DNA of 64,000 nucleotides. Source: Actinomycetes bacterium (GTDB lineage Bacteria; Actinomycetota; Actinomycetes; Propionibacteriales; Nocardioidaceae). The translations under genes and the position numbers were made by a program. The notes beneath the pieces are model-generated. The model was not told the origin of the DNA and searched no databases. It saw only the letters and a list, made by a program, of their open reading frames with translations. This document shows positions 45,649-54,223 of this stretch, piece by piece. Position 1 is the first letter of the stretch. The number at the start of each line of letters is the position of its first letter. Where the stretch lies: assembly GCA_023460975.1 (NCBI GenBank), contig JAEWOG010000053.1:8429-72428 (forward strand). Reading direction: 5' to 3'.

Positions 45649-46935
45649 TCAGGCGAGACCGGTGGCGGCGAAGGCGGCGTACGTCGGCGCGATCGTGGCC
45701 GCAGCGCCCACCTGGTCGGCGATCGCGTCGAGCGTCTTGAGGCCGATGCCGGTGTTGATGACCACGGTCTCCAGCTCCGGGTCGAGCTGCCCGGTCTCGA
45801 CGAGCTTCTTGAGCACGCCCACGGTGGTGCCGCCGGCGGTCTCGGTGAAGATGCCCTCGGTGCGCGCCAGCAGCAGGATCCCCTCACGCACCTCGTCGTC
45901 GGTGATGTCCTCGATGGCGCCGCCCGAACGACGGCACGTGTCGAGCACGTAGATGCCGTCAGCGGGGTTGCCGATGGCCAGCGACTTGGCGATCGTGTCC
46001 GGCTTGACGGGGCGAATCGCGTCCGTGCCGTCCTTGAACGCGACCGACACGGGCGAGCAGCCGGTGGCCTGGGCGCCGTACACCTTGTAGGGCTTGTCCT
46101 CGACCAGGCCAAGCTTGATCAACTCCTGGAAGGACTTGTCGACCTTCGTCAGCTGCGAGCCCGACGCCACCGGGATGACGATCTGGTCCGGCAGGCGCCA
46201 CCCGAGCTGCTCGGCGATCTCGTAGCCCAGCGTCTTGGAGCCCTCGGCGTAGAAGGGACGCACGTTGACGTTGACGAACGCCCAGCCGTCCTCCTCACCC
46301 GCGATCTCCGAGGCGAGCTTGTTGACGTCGTCGTAGTTGCCGTCGACGGCGACGAGGCGCTCGGTGTAGACGGCGGAGTTGATCTGCTTGGGGCGCTCGA
46401 GGTTCGAGGGGATGAACACGACCGTCTTGATGCCCGCCCGGGCGCCGGCCGCGGCCACCGCGTTCGCGAGGTTGCCGGTCGAGGGGCAGGCGAACACCTT
46501 CGCGTCGAGCTCGCGCGCCGCGCTCAGCGCGCAGGCGACCACGCGGTCCTTGAAGGAGTTGGTCGGGTTGGTGGAGTCGTCCTTGACCCACAGCTTCTTC
46601 AGCCCGAGCGTCGCGGCCAGGTTGTCGGCCTTCAGCAAGCGGGTGAAGCCGGGCTCCATGTTGGGGCTCTCCTCGATGTCACTGGGCACCGGGAGCAGGG
46701 CCTTGTAGCGCCAGATGTTGGCCGGCCCGGCCTCGATCTCCTCGCGGGTCACGGCCGGGAAGTCGTACGCCACCTCGAGGGGGCCGAAACACTCCGGACA
46801 GGCGTAGAACGGCCCCAGCGCCACCTCGTGGGCGCATTCGCGGCAGGTCAGCGAGCGGGCGTGTCCGAACGCGCCGTCGCGCACGGTCGGGGTGGACGTG
46901 GACGTGGTCGCGGTCTCGACGACAGCAGTGCTCAT
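45649..46935 (-). CDS. metM: Threonine-synthase-like PLP enzyme, probable MetM (homocysteine synthase)
   Basis: A 428-aa fold-type II PLP enzyme of the threonine synthase family. An N-terminal zinc ribbon uses C31, C34, C46 and C49; the PLP lysine is K129 in NSFKDR and the phosphate loop is STGNLANAV. By homology alone it would be called ThrC. Two facts favour the homocysteine-forming MetM: a SAM-I riboswitch lies directly upstream, and the next gene is a sulfur carrier. MetM, as I recall from Streptomyces, joins O-phosphohomoserine with a carrier thiocarboxylate. No hom or thrB is adjacent. The SD AAGGAGG lies 5 nt from the ATG at 46935. ThrC remains possible. Confidence 0.75.
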   Translation of the reverse strand: MSTAVVETATTSTSTPTVRDGAFGHARSLTCRECAHEVALGPFYACPECFGPLEVAYDFPAVTREEIEAGPANIWRYKALLPVPSDIEESPNMEPGFTRLLKADNLAATLGLKKLWVKDDSTNPTNSFKDRVVACALSAARELDAKVFACPSTGNLANAVAAAGARAGIKTVVFIPSNLERPKQINSAVYTERLVAVDGNYDDVNKLASEIAGEEDGWAFVNVNVRPFYAEGSKTLGYEIAEQLGWRLPDQIVIPVASGSQLTKVDKSFQELIKLGLVEDKPYKVYGAQATGCSPVSVAFKDGTDAIRPVKPDTIAKSLAIGNPADGIYVLDTCRRSGGAIEDITDDEVREGILLLARTEGIFTETAGGTTVGVLKKLVETGQLDPELETVVINTGIGLKTLDAIADQVGAAATIAPTYAAFAATGLA

Positions 46936-46947
46936 GAGGACCTCCTT

Positions 46948-47088
46948 CTCATCTGCCCCGGACGCATCTCGCCTCGGGTCGGAATTAGCACCGTTTCCAC
47001 GACTGATCCCCGGACGTGCCGAGTCTCAGGAGGTTCGTGGCGGTTGCCGGGACTTCACAGGGCCGTTCCCTCAGTCCCTCTCGATGAG
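46948..47088 (-). promoter_or_regulatory. SAM-I (S-box) riboswitch
   Basis: On the minus strand the conserved elements appear in order: ATCGAGAG, the kink-turn GGGAACGGCCC...TGAAGTCCCGGCAACC, then GGTGCTAATTCC. Helix P1 closes with CTCATC (47088-47083) and GATGAG (46953-46948). P1's 3' strand runs directly into the SD AAGGAGG of the metM-like gene, so SAM binding probably blocks ribosome access. No intrinsic terminator is seen between aptamer and gene. Confidence 0.93.
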
Positions 47089-47097
47089 CTGATGGCA

Positions 47098-47103
47098 ACA
47101 GTA
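47098..47103 (-). promoter_or_regulatory. -10 box (TACTGT) of the riboswitch transcript
   Basis: TACTGT on the minus strand places the transcript start near 47091, immediately before the aptamer. No clear -35 box is visible. Confidence 0.5.
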
Positions 47104-47114
47104 CGCAGCCGTCT

Positions 47115-47132
47115 CACGATGCGCACATCGTG
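47115..47132. other. Small hairpin between otsB and the riboswitch
   Basis: CACGATG and CATCGTG pair across a CGCA loop. It lies 93 nt beyond the otsB stop and upstream of the TACTGT box, so it may end otsB transcription or mark an operator. Confidence 0.4.
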
Positions 47133-47224
47133 TCCAGATGTCGGAAAGGGCGCGTCTCAGCACGTGATCCACTGGAGCAGCGCGCCACGGACAGGCCAGA
47201 GGGGCACTCTGAGAGCGGATGACC

Positions 47225-48064
47225 TCAGTGAGCGGCGACGTCGTCGGTCAGGGTGCGCAGGAGGTCGAGCACGCCCGCGGGGCCGGGTACGACCACGTCC
47301 GCGAGATCGACCAGCGCGTTCTGCTCGTCCGAGGCCGAGCACACCAGCAGCGCAGGAAGGCCGCCCTCACGCATGCGCAGCACCGCCTGGAAGGCCTCGA
47401 CGTCTCCCAAGTCGTCCCCAGCGAACACGATCCCCCCGGCGTCCTGTTCGGCCACGAGGGTGCGTACGGCGTCCCCCTTGTGCACGCCCGGGGCGCGCAC
47501 CTCGATGACGTTGCGGCCCGGCTCGAGGGTGAGGCCGTGCCGTACGGCCAACTCCTCCACGGGACGCAGCAGGCGGTGGAAGGCCTGCGCCGGGTCGTCC
47601 AGCCGCCGGGTGTGCAGGGCCACCGCCAGGCCCTTCTCCTCGATGAAGGTGCCGCCCAGTTCCACCGAGCGCAGCAAGGCCGGGAGTTCGCGCTCGAACG
47701 ACGCCAACCCTGCCGGCGGGCGCGGCGAGATCACGCGTCGATCAGTCGACGACCACCGCTCGTTGCCGTACTGGCCGAAGACGAAGAGCTCGCGCTCCTG
47801 GAGCGCCATCCGGCGCCCCACCTCGTCGAGATCTCCCAACGCCAGCACCTGGCGGGCAGGCCGCCCGGTGACCACGGCGACCGCTCGGACCCCCCGCGCC
47901 AGCGCGACCAGGACGTCCGGGGCGTCGGGGTGGATCGCAGCCGCCGTCGGGTCCTCGACGATGGGCGACAGGACGCCGTCGAAGTCCAGGCCCACGACCG
48001 TGGCCGACGCCGCCGCGACGACGCTGCGGTAGTGCTCACGCGCAGCGGGCGAGGTGAACTCCAT
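47225..48064 (-). CDS. otsB: Trehalose-6-phosphate phosphatase
   Basis: A 279-aa HAD-superfamily phosphatase. The nucleophile and acid/base aspartates are D27 and D29 in LDFDGVLSP, and the metal-binding GDDLGD is near the C-terminus. It converts trehalose-6-phosphate to trehalose, an osmoprotectant. It has its own ATG at 48064. The partner otsA lies 3.1 kb away on the other strand, beyond unrelated genes. Confidence 0.92.
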   Translation of the reverse strand: MEFTSPAAREHYRSVVAAASATVVGLDFDGVLSPIVEDPTAAAIHPDAPDVLVALARGVRAVAVVTGRPARQVLALGDLDEVGRRMALQERELFVFGQYGNERWSSTDRRVISPRPPAGLASFERELPALLRSVELGGTFIEEKGLAVALHTRRLDDPAQAFHRLLRPVEELAVRHGLTLEPGRNVIEVRAPGVHKGDAVRTLVAEQDAGGIVFAGDDLGDVEAFQAVLRMREGGLPALLVCSASDEQNALVDLADVVVPGPAGVLDLLRTLTDDVAAH

Positions 48065-48132
48065 GACCTCACCCTGTCACGCGCGAGCGATCGGTGCCCA
48101 AGCACGGAGGCGCACGGCGGGTGGGAAACGTC

Positions 48133-48669
48133 TCAGCCGGCGTCGGCAGTCAAGATGACGGTGAGCCGGTCCATCTTCATCGGCTCCACGGCCACGGCCG
48201 TGCGCTTGATGCCCAGATCGAGCGCCAACTGCTTCGCGGCACGCGCGAGGCGCGGCGGGTGGTAGACGGTGGTGGCGGGGATGCTGCCGTACCAGTTGTC
48301 CTCGCCGACGACGGCCCAGCCGACCCCGGTGGCCTTCTGCGCGGTGGTCGCAGCCAACCCCCGGATCCCGGAGTTGTTGTAGACCTCGACATAGACCTTG
48401 CCGCGCTGCACCGGCTTGGGCTGCGCCGGCGTGGGCGCGGGCTCGGGAGTCGCCGACTCCTCGACGGTGGGACCGCTGGCGATGGCCGCGGTGTCGATGC
48501 GGCGCTCGGTCGGTTGGGTGTCACGGGTCGCGATGAACGCCACCGACGCCATGGCGACGGCCACGACGCTGAGCATCACGACGGGAGAAGGAAAGGCGAC
48601 GCCGCGCTCGTCACGAGCGCGGGTGAGCGCGTGGCCGGTCCTGGGGGAAGGCAGGGGGGAAGAGGCCAT
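48133..48669 (-). CDS. LytR C-terminal domain protein
   Basis: A 178-aa protein. One N-terminal membrane helix (about residues 29-48) precedes a Pro-rich linker and a LytR_C domain (VEVYNNSGIRGLAATTAQ to the end). The domain occurs alone or fused to cell-wall glycopolymer ligases; the function of stand-alone forms is unclear. It is 24 nt downstream of the DUF3263 gene on the same strand, a conserved actinobacterial pair. Confidence 0.85.
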   Translation of the reverse strand: MASSPLPSPRTGHALTRARDERGVAFPSPVVMLSVVAVAMASVAFIATRDTQPTERRIDTAAIASGPTVEESATPEPAPTPAQPKPVQRGKVYVEVYNNSGIRGLAATTAQKATGVGWAVVGEDNWYGSIPATTVYHPPRLARAAKQLALDLGIKRTAVAVEPMKMDRLTVILTADAG

Positions 48670-48693
48670 GAGTGGTCCGTTCGTACGGCTGGG

Positions 48694-48987
48694 TCAGATG
48701 TCGAAGCCCAGTCTGCGCGCCGAACGCTGTCGCTGGCGGGAGGCGCGCAGGCGACGGAGGCGACGAACCAGCAACGGGTCGGCCTCGAGTGCGTCGGAGC
48801 GGTCGATCAACGCGTTGAGCACCTGGTAGTAGCGAGTCGAGGACATGTCGAACTTCTCGCGGATCGCCTGCTCCTTGGCGCCGGCGTACTTCCACCAGTG
48901 ACGCTCGAACTCGAGGATCTCGGAGTCACGCTCACTGAGGCCGGACGCGGACTCAGCCTGTGCTCCCACAGCGTTGGCGGCGTCCAT
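48694..48987 (-). CDS. DUF3263 protein
   Basis: A 97-aa protein with ILEFERHWWKYAGAKEQAIREKF, the DUF3263 core, and a helix-turn-helix-like SSTRYYQVLNALIDR that suggests DNA binding. The C-terminus is highly basic. A GGAGAG site precedes the ATG at 48987. It is conserved across actinobacteria next to LytR_C proteins. Confidence 0.88.
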   Translation of the reverse strand: MDAANAVGAQAESASGLSERDSEILEFERHWWKYAGAKEQAIREKFDMSSTRYYQVLNALIDRSDALEADPLLVRRLRRLRASRQRQRSARRLGFDI

Positions 48988-49079
48988 GTCGACTCTCCCC
49001 GGGTGGATGTGTTGCTGACCGTGGACAGTCTAGGGGACGAACGACAACGGTGTCATTCAAACGGCGAGTCGGCCTTGAC

Positions 49080-49730
49080 TCATCCGGCTCGACCACTCCG
49101 CAGGTACTGGACCACTGCCAGCACTCGGCGATGGTCGGCCGCGTCGCCGTGCAGTCCGAGCTTCGCGAAGATGCGCTGGGTGTGCTTCTCGACCGCCGCG
49201 CCCGAGACCACCAGGGCCTCCGCGATGGCCGCGTTCGAGCGGCCCTGAGCCATGAGCGCCATCACCTCGTGCTCGCGCGGCGTCAGCAGCGCCACGGGGT
49301 CCTTGCGCCGGCCCATGAGCTGCCGTACGACCAATGGATCCAGCGCCGTTCCGCCCGCGGCCACCGAGGCCAGCGCGCCCACGAACTCCTCGACGTCGCT
49401 CACCCGGTCCTTGAGGAGGTAACCCACCCCGCCACCCCCGTCGGCGAGCAGGTCGTCGGCGTAGGAGACCTCCACGTACTGGCTCAGCACCATGATCCGG
49501 GCGGCCGGGTTCGCGGCCCGCACCTGCACCGCCGCCCGCAACCCCTCGTCGGTGTGGCTCGGCGGCATGCGTACGTCCACGATCCCCAGGTCCGGCCGGT
49601 GATCGGCCATCGCCGCCACGAAGGCCGGCCCGTCCCCGACAGCGGCCACCACCTCGTGACCGGCCTCGCCCACCAGCAGGGCCAGGCCCTCCCGCAGCAG
49701 GACTGAGTCGTCGGCGATCACCACGCGCAT
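49080..49730 (-). CDS. NarL/LuxR-type response regulator
   Basis: A 216-aa regulator. The receiver domain has the acidic pair at residues 7-8 and a phosphoacceptor at D52 in VDVRMPP; the C-terminal LuxR helix-turn-helix is LTPREHEVMALMAQGRSNAA. ATG at 49730 starts right at MRVVIADDS. It lies 56 nt downstream of a matching sensor kinase. Confidence 0.92.
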   Translation of the reverse strand: MRVVIADDSVLLREGLALLVGEAGHEVVAAVGDGPAFVAAMADHRPDLGIVDVRMPPSHTDEGLRAAVQVRAANPAARIMVLSQYVEVSYADDLLADGGGGVGYLLKDRVSDVEEFVGALASVAAGGTALDPLVVRQLMGRRKDPVALLTPREHEVMALMAQGRSNAAIAEALVVSGAAVEKHTQRIFAKLGLHGDAADHRRVLAVVQYLRSGRAG

Positions 49731-49786
49731 GGGACAAGCATGCATGGGACACGCGCGGTCGACACGTCCGTACGAGTGGGCAGCGA

Positions 49787-51100
49787 TCAGGCGGACAGCC
49801 CGACCTCAGCCCGGACCACCGTGGGCCCTGCGGGCGGCGAGGTCACCGCCAGGGTTCCCCCGACTGCTTCGAGGCGCGTCGCGAGTCCGGCAAGGCCTTG
49901 CCCCTTCGCGAGGTCCGCGCCGCCCACGCCGTCATCGCGCACGCTCACCTCGATGCGCTCGCCGTCGCCCGAGGTCACCACGTCCACGCCGACCGTCGTG
50001 GCCTGGGCGTGCTTGGCCACGTTGGTCAAGCACTCGCACACGACGTAGTAGATGGTCGTCTCCACGGTCGCCGAGAGGTCGTGAGGCACCTCGACGCGCA
50101 GGGCCACGTCGCTGGTGTGCCGCGCGGCGACCTCCGCGAGCGCCGCCGCCAGCCCCCGGTCGACCAGCAGCGGCGGGGCGATGCCGCGCGACAACGACCG
50201 CAACTCCTCGACCGTCTCGCGCGCCTGGATGAGGGCGGCGTCGATGATCTCGCCGGCACGGGCGGGGTCGGAGTCAATGTGGCGCCGTGCCCGGCCCAGG
50301 TCCATCGAGAGCCGTACGAGTCGCTGCTGCGGGCCGTCGTGGATGTCGCGCTCGAGACGCCGCAACGCGTCGACCTCCGCCACCTGCGCCGCCCGACGGG
50401 CCCCCACCGCGCGACGCACCTCGGCCTGCAACTCGGCGCGCGAGTCGAGCAGCGCCCGGGCCAGCGAGGAATGCACCCACGCGGCGAACCTCGTCGCCCA
50501 CGGCAGCGTGAGGACCGCCACCACGCCGAAGATGCTGTTCAGCAGGATCTCCGGGCCGCGCCCCGACCCCATCCCGAGCACCTCGGCCAGCGTGTTGTCG
50601 GCGTCCGGGATCCAGCGCTGCCAGTACCAGTACGTCAGACCGCCCAGCGCCGCCGCCCACCAGCTCAGCACGATCGAGAAGGCGAGCGTGCCGGTGACCA
50701 GACCCGTACCGCTCCACAGGAGATCGAGCCAGGACTGCACGTCACGCAGCGGCGTCAACGCCCGCCGCACCCGGCTCGCGCCGGGCTCCGCCGCCAGGTA
50801 GACCGGCGCAGCCACCTCGCCACCCTGGGAGGAGCGCACCCGCGCCCGCTCGAGGACGGCGAACCCGCGGGTCGCCATCACGGTGCCCACCAGAATCGGC
50901 AGGCCGATCCAGATGATCAGGGTCGACACGCCCAGGGCGAACCCACACACGCCCACGACGAAGGCGACCAGGGAGAGCGGGAAGGACGCCAGGGCGTACG
51001 CCGTGTCCGGCAGGACGCGACGCCACGGGCTCCTCGCCACAGGGCTCACCTCCCTCTCCTGGGGATCCTGTCGGGTGATCGGCACGGTGTGAGTGGTCAT
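49787..51100 (-). CDS. Two-component sensor histidine kinase
   Basis: A 437-aa NarX/DesK-like kinase. About four membrane helices in the N-terminal sensor domain precede the phosphoacceptor H in LERDIHDGPQQR and a HATPase domain with NVAKHAQA and GQGLAGLATRLEAVGG. ATG at 51100 has GGAGG only 1 nt upstream; GTG at 51040 has a better-placed GGAGG, so the true start is uncertain. The signal is unknown. Confidence 0.9.
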   Translation of the reverse strand: MTTHTVPITRQDPQEREVSPVARSPWRRVLPDTAYALASFPLSLVAFVVGVCGFALGVSTLIIWIGLPILVGTVMATRGFAVLERARVRSSQGGEVAAPVYLAAEPGASRVRRALTPLRDVQSWLDLLWSGTGLVTGTLAFSIVLSWWAAALGGLTYWYWQRWIPDADNTLAEVLGMGSGRGPEILLNSIFGVVAVLTLPWATRFAAWVHSSLARALLDSRAELQAEVRRAVGARRAAQVAEVDALRRLERDIHDGPQQRLVRLSMDLGRARRHIDSDPARAGEIIDAALIQARETVEELRSLSRGIAPPLLVDRGLAAALAEVAARHTSDVALRVEVPHDLSATVETTIYYVVCECLTNVAKHAQATTVGVDVVTSGDGERIEVSVRDDGVGGADLAKGQGLAGLATRLEAVGGTLAVTSPPAGPTVVRAEVGLSA

Positions 51101-51216
51101 GCCTCCATGCTCGGCGCGCCGCGGCGCGGGCACGATCCTGCCAGCCCGACACCTGATGTCGGGCCAGCCCGACACCCACCCTCCAGACACCGCCCACACG
51201 GGTTGCCGAACTCTCA

Positions 51217-51222
51217 TAGGGT
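51217..51222 (+). promoter_or_regulatory. -10 box (TAGGGT) of leaderless otsA
   Basis: TAGGGT ends 6 nt before the GTG at 51229. Confidence 0.55.
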
Positions 51223-51228
51223 GGCACC

Positions 51229-52653
51229 GTGAGCGCGGACCTCGTCATCGTCGCCAACAGGCTCCCTGTCGACCGCATCGTCCTGCCCGACGGAGAGGTC
51301 GGCTGGCGCCGTTCCCCCGGCGGACTGGTCAGTGCCATGGAGCCGGTCATGCAGGCCGGCGGCGGCGCCTGGGTCGGGTGGCCCGGCTCCCCCGACGAGG
51401 ACCTCGAGCCCTTCGACCACGACGGCGTACGGCTCGTGCCCGTGCCCATGAGTTCGCTCGAAGTCGAGGAGTTCTACGAGGGGTTCTGCAACGGCACGCT
51501 GTGGCCGCTCTACCACGACGTCGTCGCCAAGCCTGAGTTCCACCGCGAGTGGTGGGACTCCTACGTCGCGGTCAACCGCCGCTTCGCTGAGCGCACCGCC
51601 GACCAGGCCGCCGAGGGCGCCACCGTGTGGGTCCACGACTACCAGCTCCAGCTCGTCCCGCAGATGCTGCGCGAGCTGCGCCCGGACCTGACGATCGGCT
51701 TCTACCTGCACATCCCCTTCCCGCCCGGCGAGTTGTTCAGCCAGCTGCCGTGGCGCCGCCAGATCCTCGAGGGCCTGCTGGGCGCCGACCTCATCGGGTT
51801 CCAGCTCGCCGGCGCGTCCGGCAACTTCGTGCGCCTCGTGCGCACCCGCGTGGGCAACAAGACGCACCGCGACACGATCTATCTGCCCGATGGCCGTACG
51901 GTCCGCGCCGCCGCCTTCCCGATCTCGATCGACACCGCGGGCTATGAGTCGCTTGCCCGCTCGGAGCTGGTCGAGCGCCGCGCCGACGAGATCAAGGCTG
52001 CCGTCGGTGGTCGCAAGATCTTCCTCGGCGTGGACCGCCTCGACTACACCAAGGGCATCTACCCGCGCCTGCGCGCCTTCGGCGAGCTCGTCGCCGACGG
52101 GCAGCTGCAGGTCGACAACGCCCTGTTCGTGCAGGTCGCCACGCCCTCGCGCGAGCGAGTGGGCGAGTACAAGCGCATGCGCGACGAGGTCGACCGGCTG
52201 GTGGGCCGCCTCAACGGCGACCTCGGCACCATCGGCAACCCGCTCATCTCCTACCTCCACTCCTCCTACCCCCGCGAGGAGATGGCGGCCCTGTACCGCG
52301 CCGCGGACGTCATGGTGGTGACCCCGTACCGCGACGGCATGAACCTCGTCGCCAAGGAGTACGTCGCCTGCCGCTACGCCGAGGACGGGGCCCTCGTGCT
52401 CTCGGAGTTCGCCGGTGCCGCGGAGGAGCTGCGGCAGGCCTACCTGGTCAATCCGTACGACATCAACGGGATGAAGGCGGCGCTCATCGAGGCCGACCAG
52501 GCCGACCCGAAGGAGTTGGGCCGCCGCATGCGCGCCATGCGCCGGACGGTCATGGACCACGACGTGTCCGGGTGGGCGACCAACTTCCTCGCCGAGCTCG
52601 ACCACGGCCCCGGGGAGCACCTCAAGCCGCTGCGCCCAGCCCGCAAGCACTGA
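51229..52653 (+). CDS. otsA: Trehalose-6-phosphate synthase
   Basis: A 474-aa GT20 glycosyltransferase joining glucose from a nucleotide sugar to glucose-6-phosphate. The family signatures ANRLPVDR, WVHDYQLQLVP and NLVAKEYVA are visible. It starts at GTG in a leaderless layout. Its last codons RKH-stop form the first unit of a 15-bp tandem repeat. It is divergent from the sensor kinase. Confidence 0.95.
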   Translation: MSADLVIVANRLPVDRIVLPDGEVGWRRSPGGLVSAMEPVMQAGGGAWVGWPGSPDEDLEPFDHDGVRLVPVPMSSLEVEEFYEGFCNGTLWPLYHDVVAKPEFHREWWDSYVAVNRRFAERTADQAAEGATVWVHDYQLQLVPQMLRELRPDLTIGFYLHIPFPPGELFSQLPWRRQILEGLLGADLIGFQLAGASGNFVRLVRTRVGNKTHRDTIYLPDGRTVRAAAFPISIDTAGYESLARSELVERRADEIKAAVGGRKIFLGVDRLDYTKGIYPRLRAFGELVADGQLQVDNALFVQVATPSRERVGEYKRMRDEVDRLVGRLNGDLGTIGNPLISYLHSSYPREEMAALYRAADVMVVTPYRDGMNLVAKEYVACRYAEDGALVLSEFAGAAEELRQAYLVNPYDINGMKAALIEADQADPKELGRRMRAMRRTVMDHDVSGWATNFLAELDHGPGEHLKPLRPARKH

Positions 52654-52701
52654 GGTCGCAAGCACTGGGGCCGCAAGCACTGGGGCCGCAAGCACTGGGG
52701 C
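52642..52701. repeat. 15-bp tandem repeat spanning the otsA stop codon
   Basis: Four units of CGCAAGCACTGGGGC (starts 52642, 52657, 52672, 52687). The first reads CGCAAGCACTGAGGT and contains the otsA stop TGA, which is TGG in the later copies. Confidence 0.9.
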
Positions 52702-52715
52702 CCGAGGGGCCTCAG
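52695..52715. terminator. Bidirectional terminator between otsA and the glutamate-synthase-like gene
   Basis: CTGGGGCCC (52695-52703) pairs, with one G-U, with GGGCCTCAG (52707-52715). The stop codon of the minus-strand gene lies inside it. Confidence 0.5.
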
Positions 52716-54157
52716 TAGCCGTACACCTCACGCAGGCTGCGCCGCGAGGACAACCCGTCGACCAGATCGATGTCGTCGACGGTGATCTGGCCGGGATGGT
52801 CCACCCCGACGGCCTGGGCCACGTGTTCGAGGTCGCGACGAAGCGTCACCACGTAGTTGGCCAGCCGGGTCGCCTTGGACGCGGGGTCGAGGCCTCGCGC
52901 GAGCCACGGCTGTTGGGTGGCGACGCCTGTGGGGCAGTGCCCGGTGTGGCACTTCTGCGCCTGGATGCAACCGATGGCGAGCATCGCCTCGCGGGCCACG
53001 TTGACCATGTCGACGCCCAGCGCGAACGCCACCAGGGCGTTCTCGGGCAGGCCGAGTTTGCCGGCCCCGATGAAGGTGATGTCGTCGCCGAACCCAGCGC
53101 CCGACAGCCGCTTGTGGACCTCGCTGAATCCGATGCGGAACGGGTAGGCCACCGCGTCGGCGAAGACGAGCGGGGCGGCCCCCGTGCCGCCCTCACCGCC
53201 GTCGATCGTGACGAAGTCGACCATCCGGTCCGCCGTCATCGTCGCGGCCAGCTCGTCCCAGAAGCCCAGGTCCCCCACCGCGGACTTGATGCCCACCGGC
53301 AGGCCGGTCTCAGCGGCCACGAGCTCGACGAAGTCGAGCATCGAGTCAACATCGCCGAACTCGGTGTGCCGGGAGGGGGACATGCAGTCCTTGCCGACCT
53401 CGATGCCGCGGATCTCGGCAATCTCCGGTGTCACCTTCGCGCCGGGCAGCATGCCGCCCAACCCCGGCTTGGCGCCCTGGGAGAGCTTGATCTCGATCAT
53501 CTTGACCGGGGCCGAGGCAACCAGATCCTTGAGCCGACCGATGTCGAAACGGCCTCGGGAGTCACGGCAGCCGAAGTAGGCCGTACCGATCTGGAAGACC
53601 AGATCACCTCCGCGTCGGTGGTGGGCAGAGAGCGCGCCCTCCCCCGTGTTGTGCAGGCAGCCCGCGACCTTGGCGCCCTCGTTGAGCGCCTCGATGGCCG
53701 GCCCCGACAACGACCCGAAGCTCATGCCCGACAGGTTGACGACCGAGGCCGGCCGGAAGGCGTGCGTACGCCCCCGCGCCTCGCCGATCACCTTGCGGCT
53801 CGGGATCGGGTGGTCGTCGGTCGGCTCGACCGTACGGGGGCTCTCCCCCACGGCGAAGGTGCGTTGCTTGACGATGGGGTAGCCGACGCGGTTCTCCATG
53901 TCGTTGTCGGTGCCGAAGCCGAAGTAGTTGTTCTCCAGCTTGGCCGACGAGTAGACCCAGCGCCGTTGGTCGCGGCTGAACGGCCGCTCCTGGTCGTTGC
54001 CGGTGACGATGTACTGGCGCAACTCGGGGCCGATCATCTCCAGCAGGAACCGCCCGTGCCCGATGACGGGATAGTTGCGCAGGATCGCGTGCTTCTTCTG
54101 CGTGAGGTCGTACGCCACCAGTCCGGCGCCCAGGCCTGCCGCCACCTTCCACCACAT
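52712..54157 (-). CDS. FMN-binding glutamate-synthase-like protein
   Basis: A 481-aa protein. A short N-terminal hydrophobic helix precedes an FMN-binding glutamate synthase TIM barrel. Visible motifs are LSGMSFGSLSG, KLSQGAKPGLGG, IDGGEGGTGAAP and the iron-sulfur-like cysteines in GCIQAQKCHTGHCPTG. Stand-alone members of this family lack the amidotransferase part and their physiological reaction is not settled. The ATG at 54157 was chosen; the longer frame is antisense to the hydrolase gene. Confidence 0.88.
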   Translation of the reverse strand: MWWKVAAGLGAGLVAYDLTQKKHAILRNYPVIGHGRFLLEMIGPELRQYIVTGNDQERPFSRDQRRWVYSSAKLENNYFGFGTDNDMENRVGYPIVKQRTFAVGESPRTVEPTDDHPIPSRKVIGEARGRTHAFRPASVVNLSGMSFGSLSGPAIEALNEGAKVAGCLHNTGEGALSAHHRRGGDLVFQIGTAYFGCRDSRGRFDIGRLKDLVASAPVKMIEIKLSQGAKPGLGGMLPGAKVTPEIAEIRGIEVGKDCMSPSRHTEFGDVDSMLDFVELVAAETGLPVGIKSAVGDLGFWDELAATMTADRMVDFVTIDGGEGGTGAAPLVFADAVAYPFRIGFSEVHKRLSGAGFGDDITFIGAGKLGLPENALVAFALGVDMVNVAREAMLAIGCIQAQKCHTGHCPTGVATQQPWLARGLDPASKATRLANYVVTLRRDLEHVAQAVGVDHPGQITVDDIDLVDGLSSRRSLREVYGY

Positions 54158-54211
54158 GGGGCCTTGTCTACTCCTTGGATCGTCCCCGCGCGAGCGCTGT
54201 GCGGAAGGTCG

Positions 54212-54217
54212 TAGCGT
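54212..54217 (+). promoter_or_regulatory. -10 box (TAGCGT) of leaderless alpha/beta hydrolase gene
   Basis: TAGCGT ends 6 nt before the ATG at 54224. Confidence 0.6.
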
Positions 54218-54223
54218 GTCGGC

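Noticed and set aside
45649..46935. Plain threonine synthase (thrC)
   Set aside because: Homology alone supports it, but the SAM riboswitch and adjoining sulfur carrier fit MetM better; kept only as the alternative.
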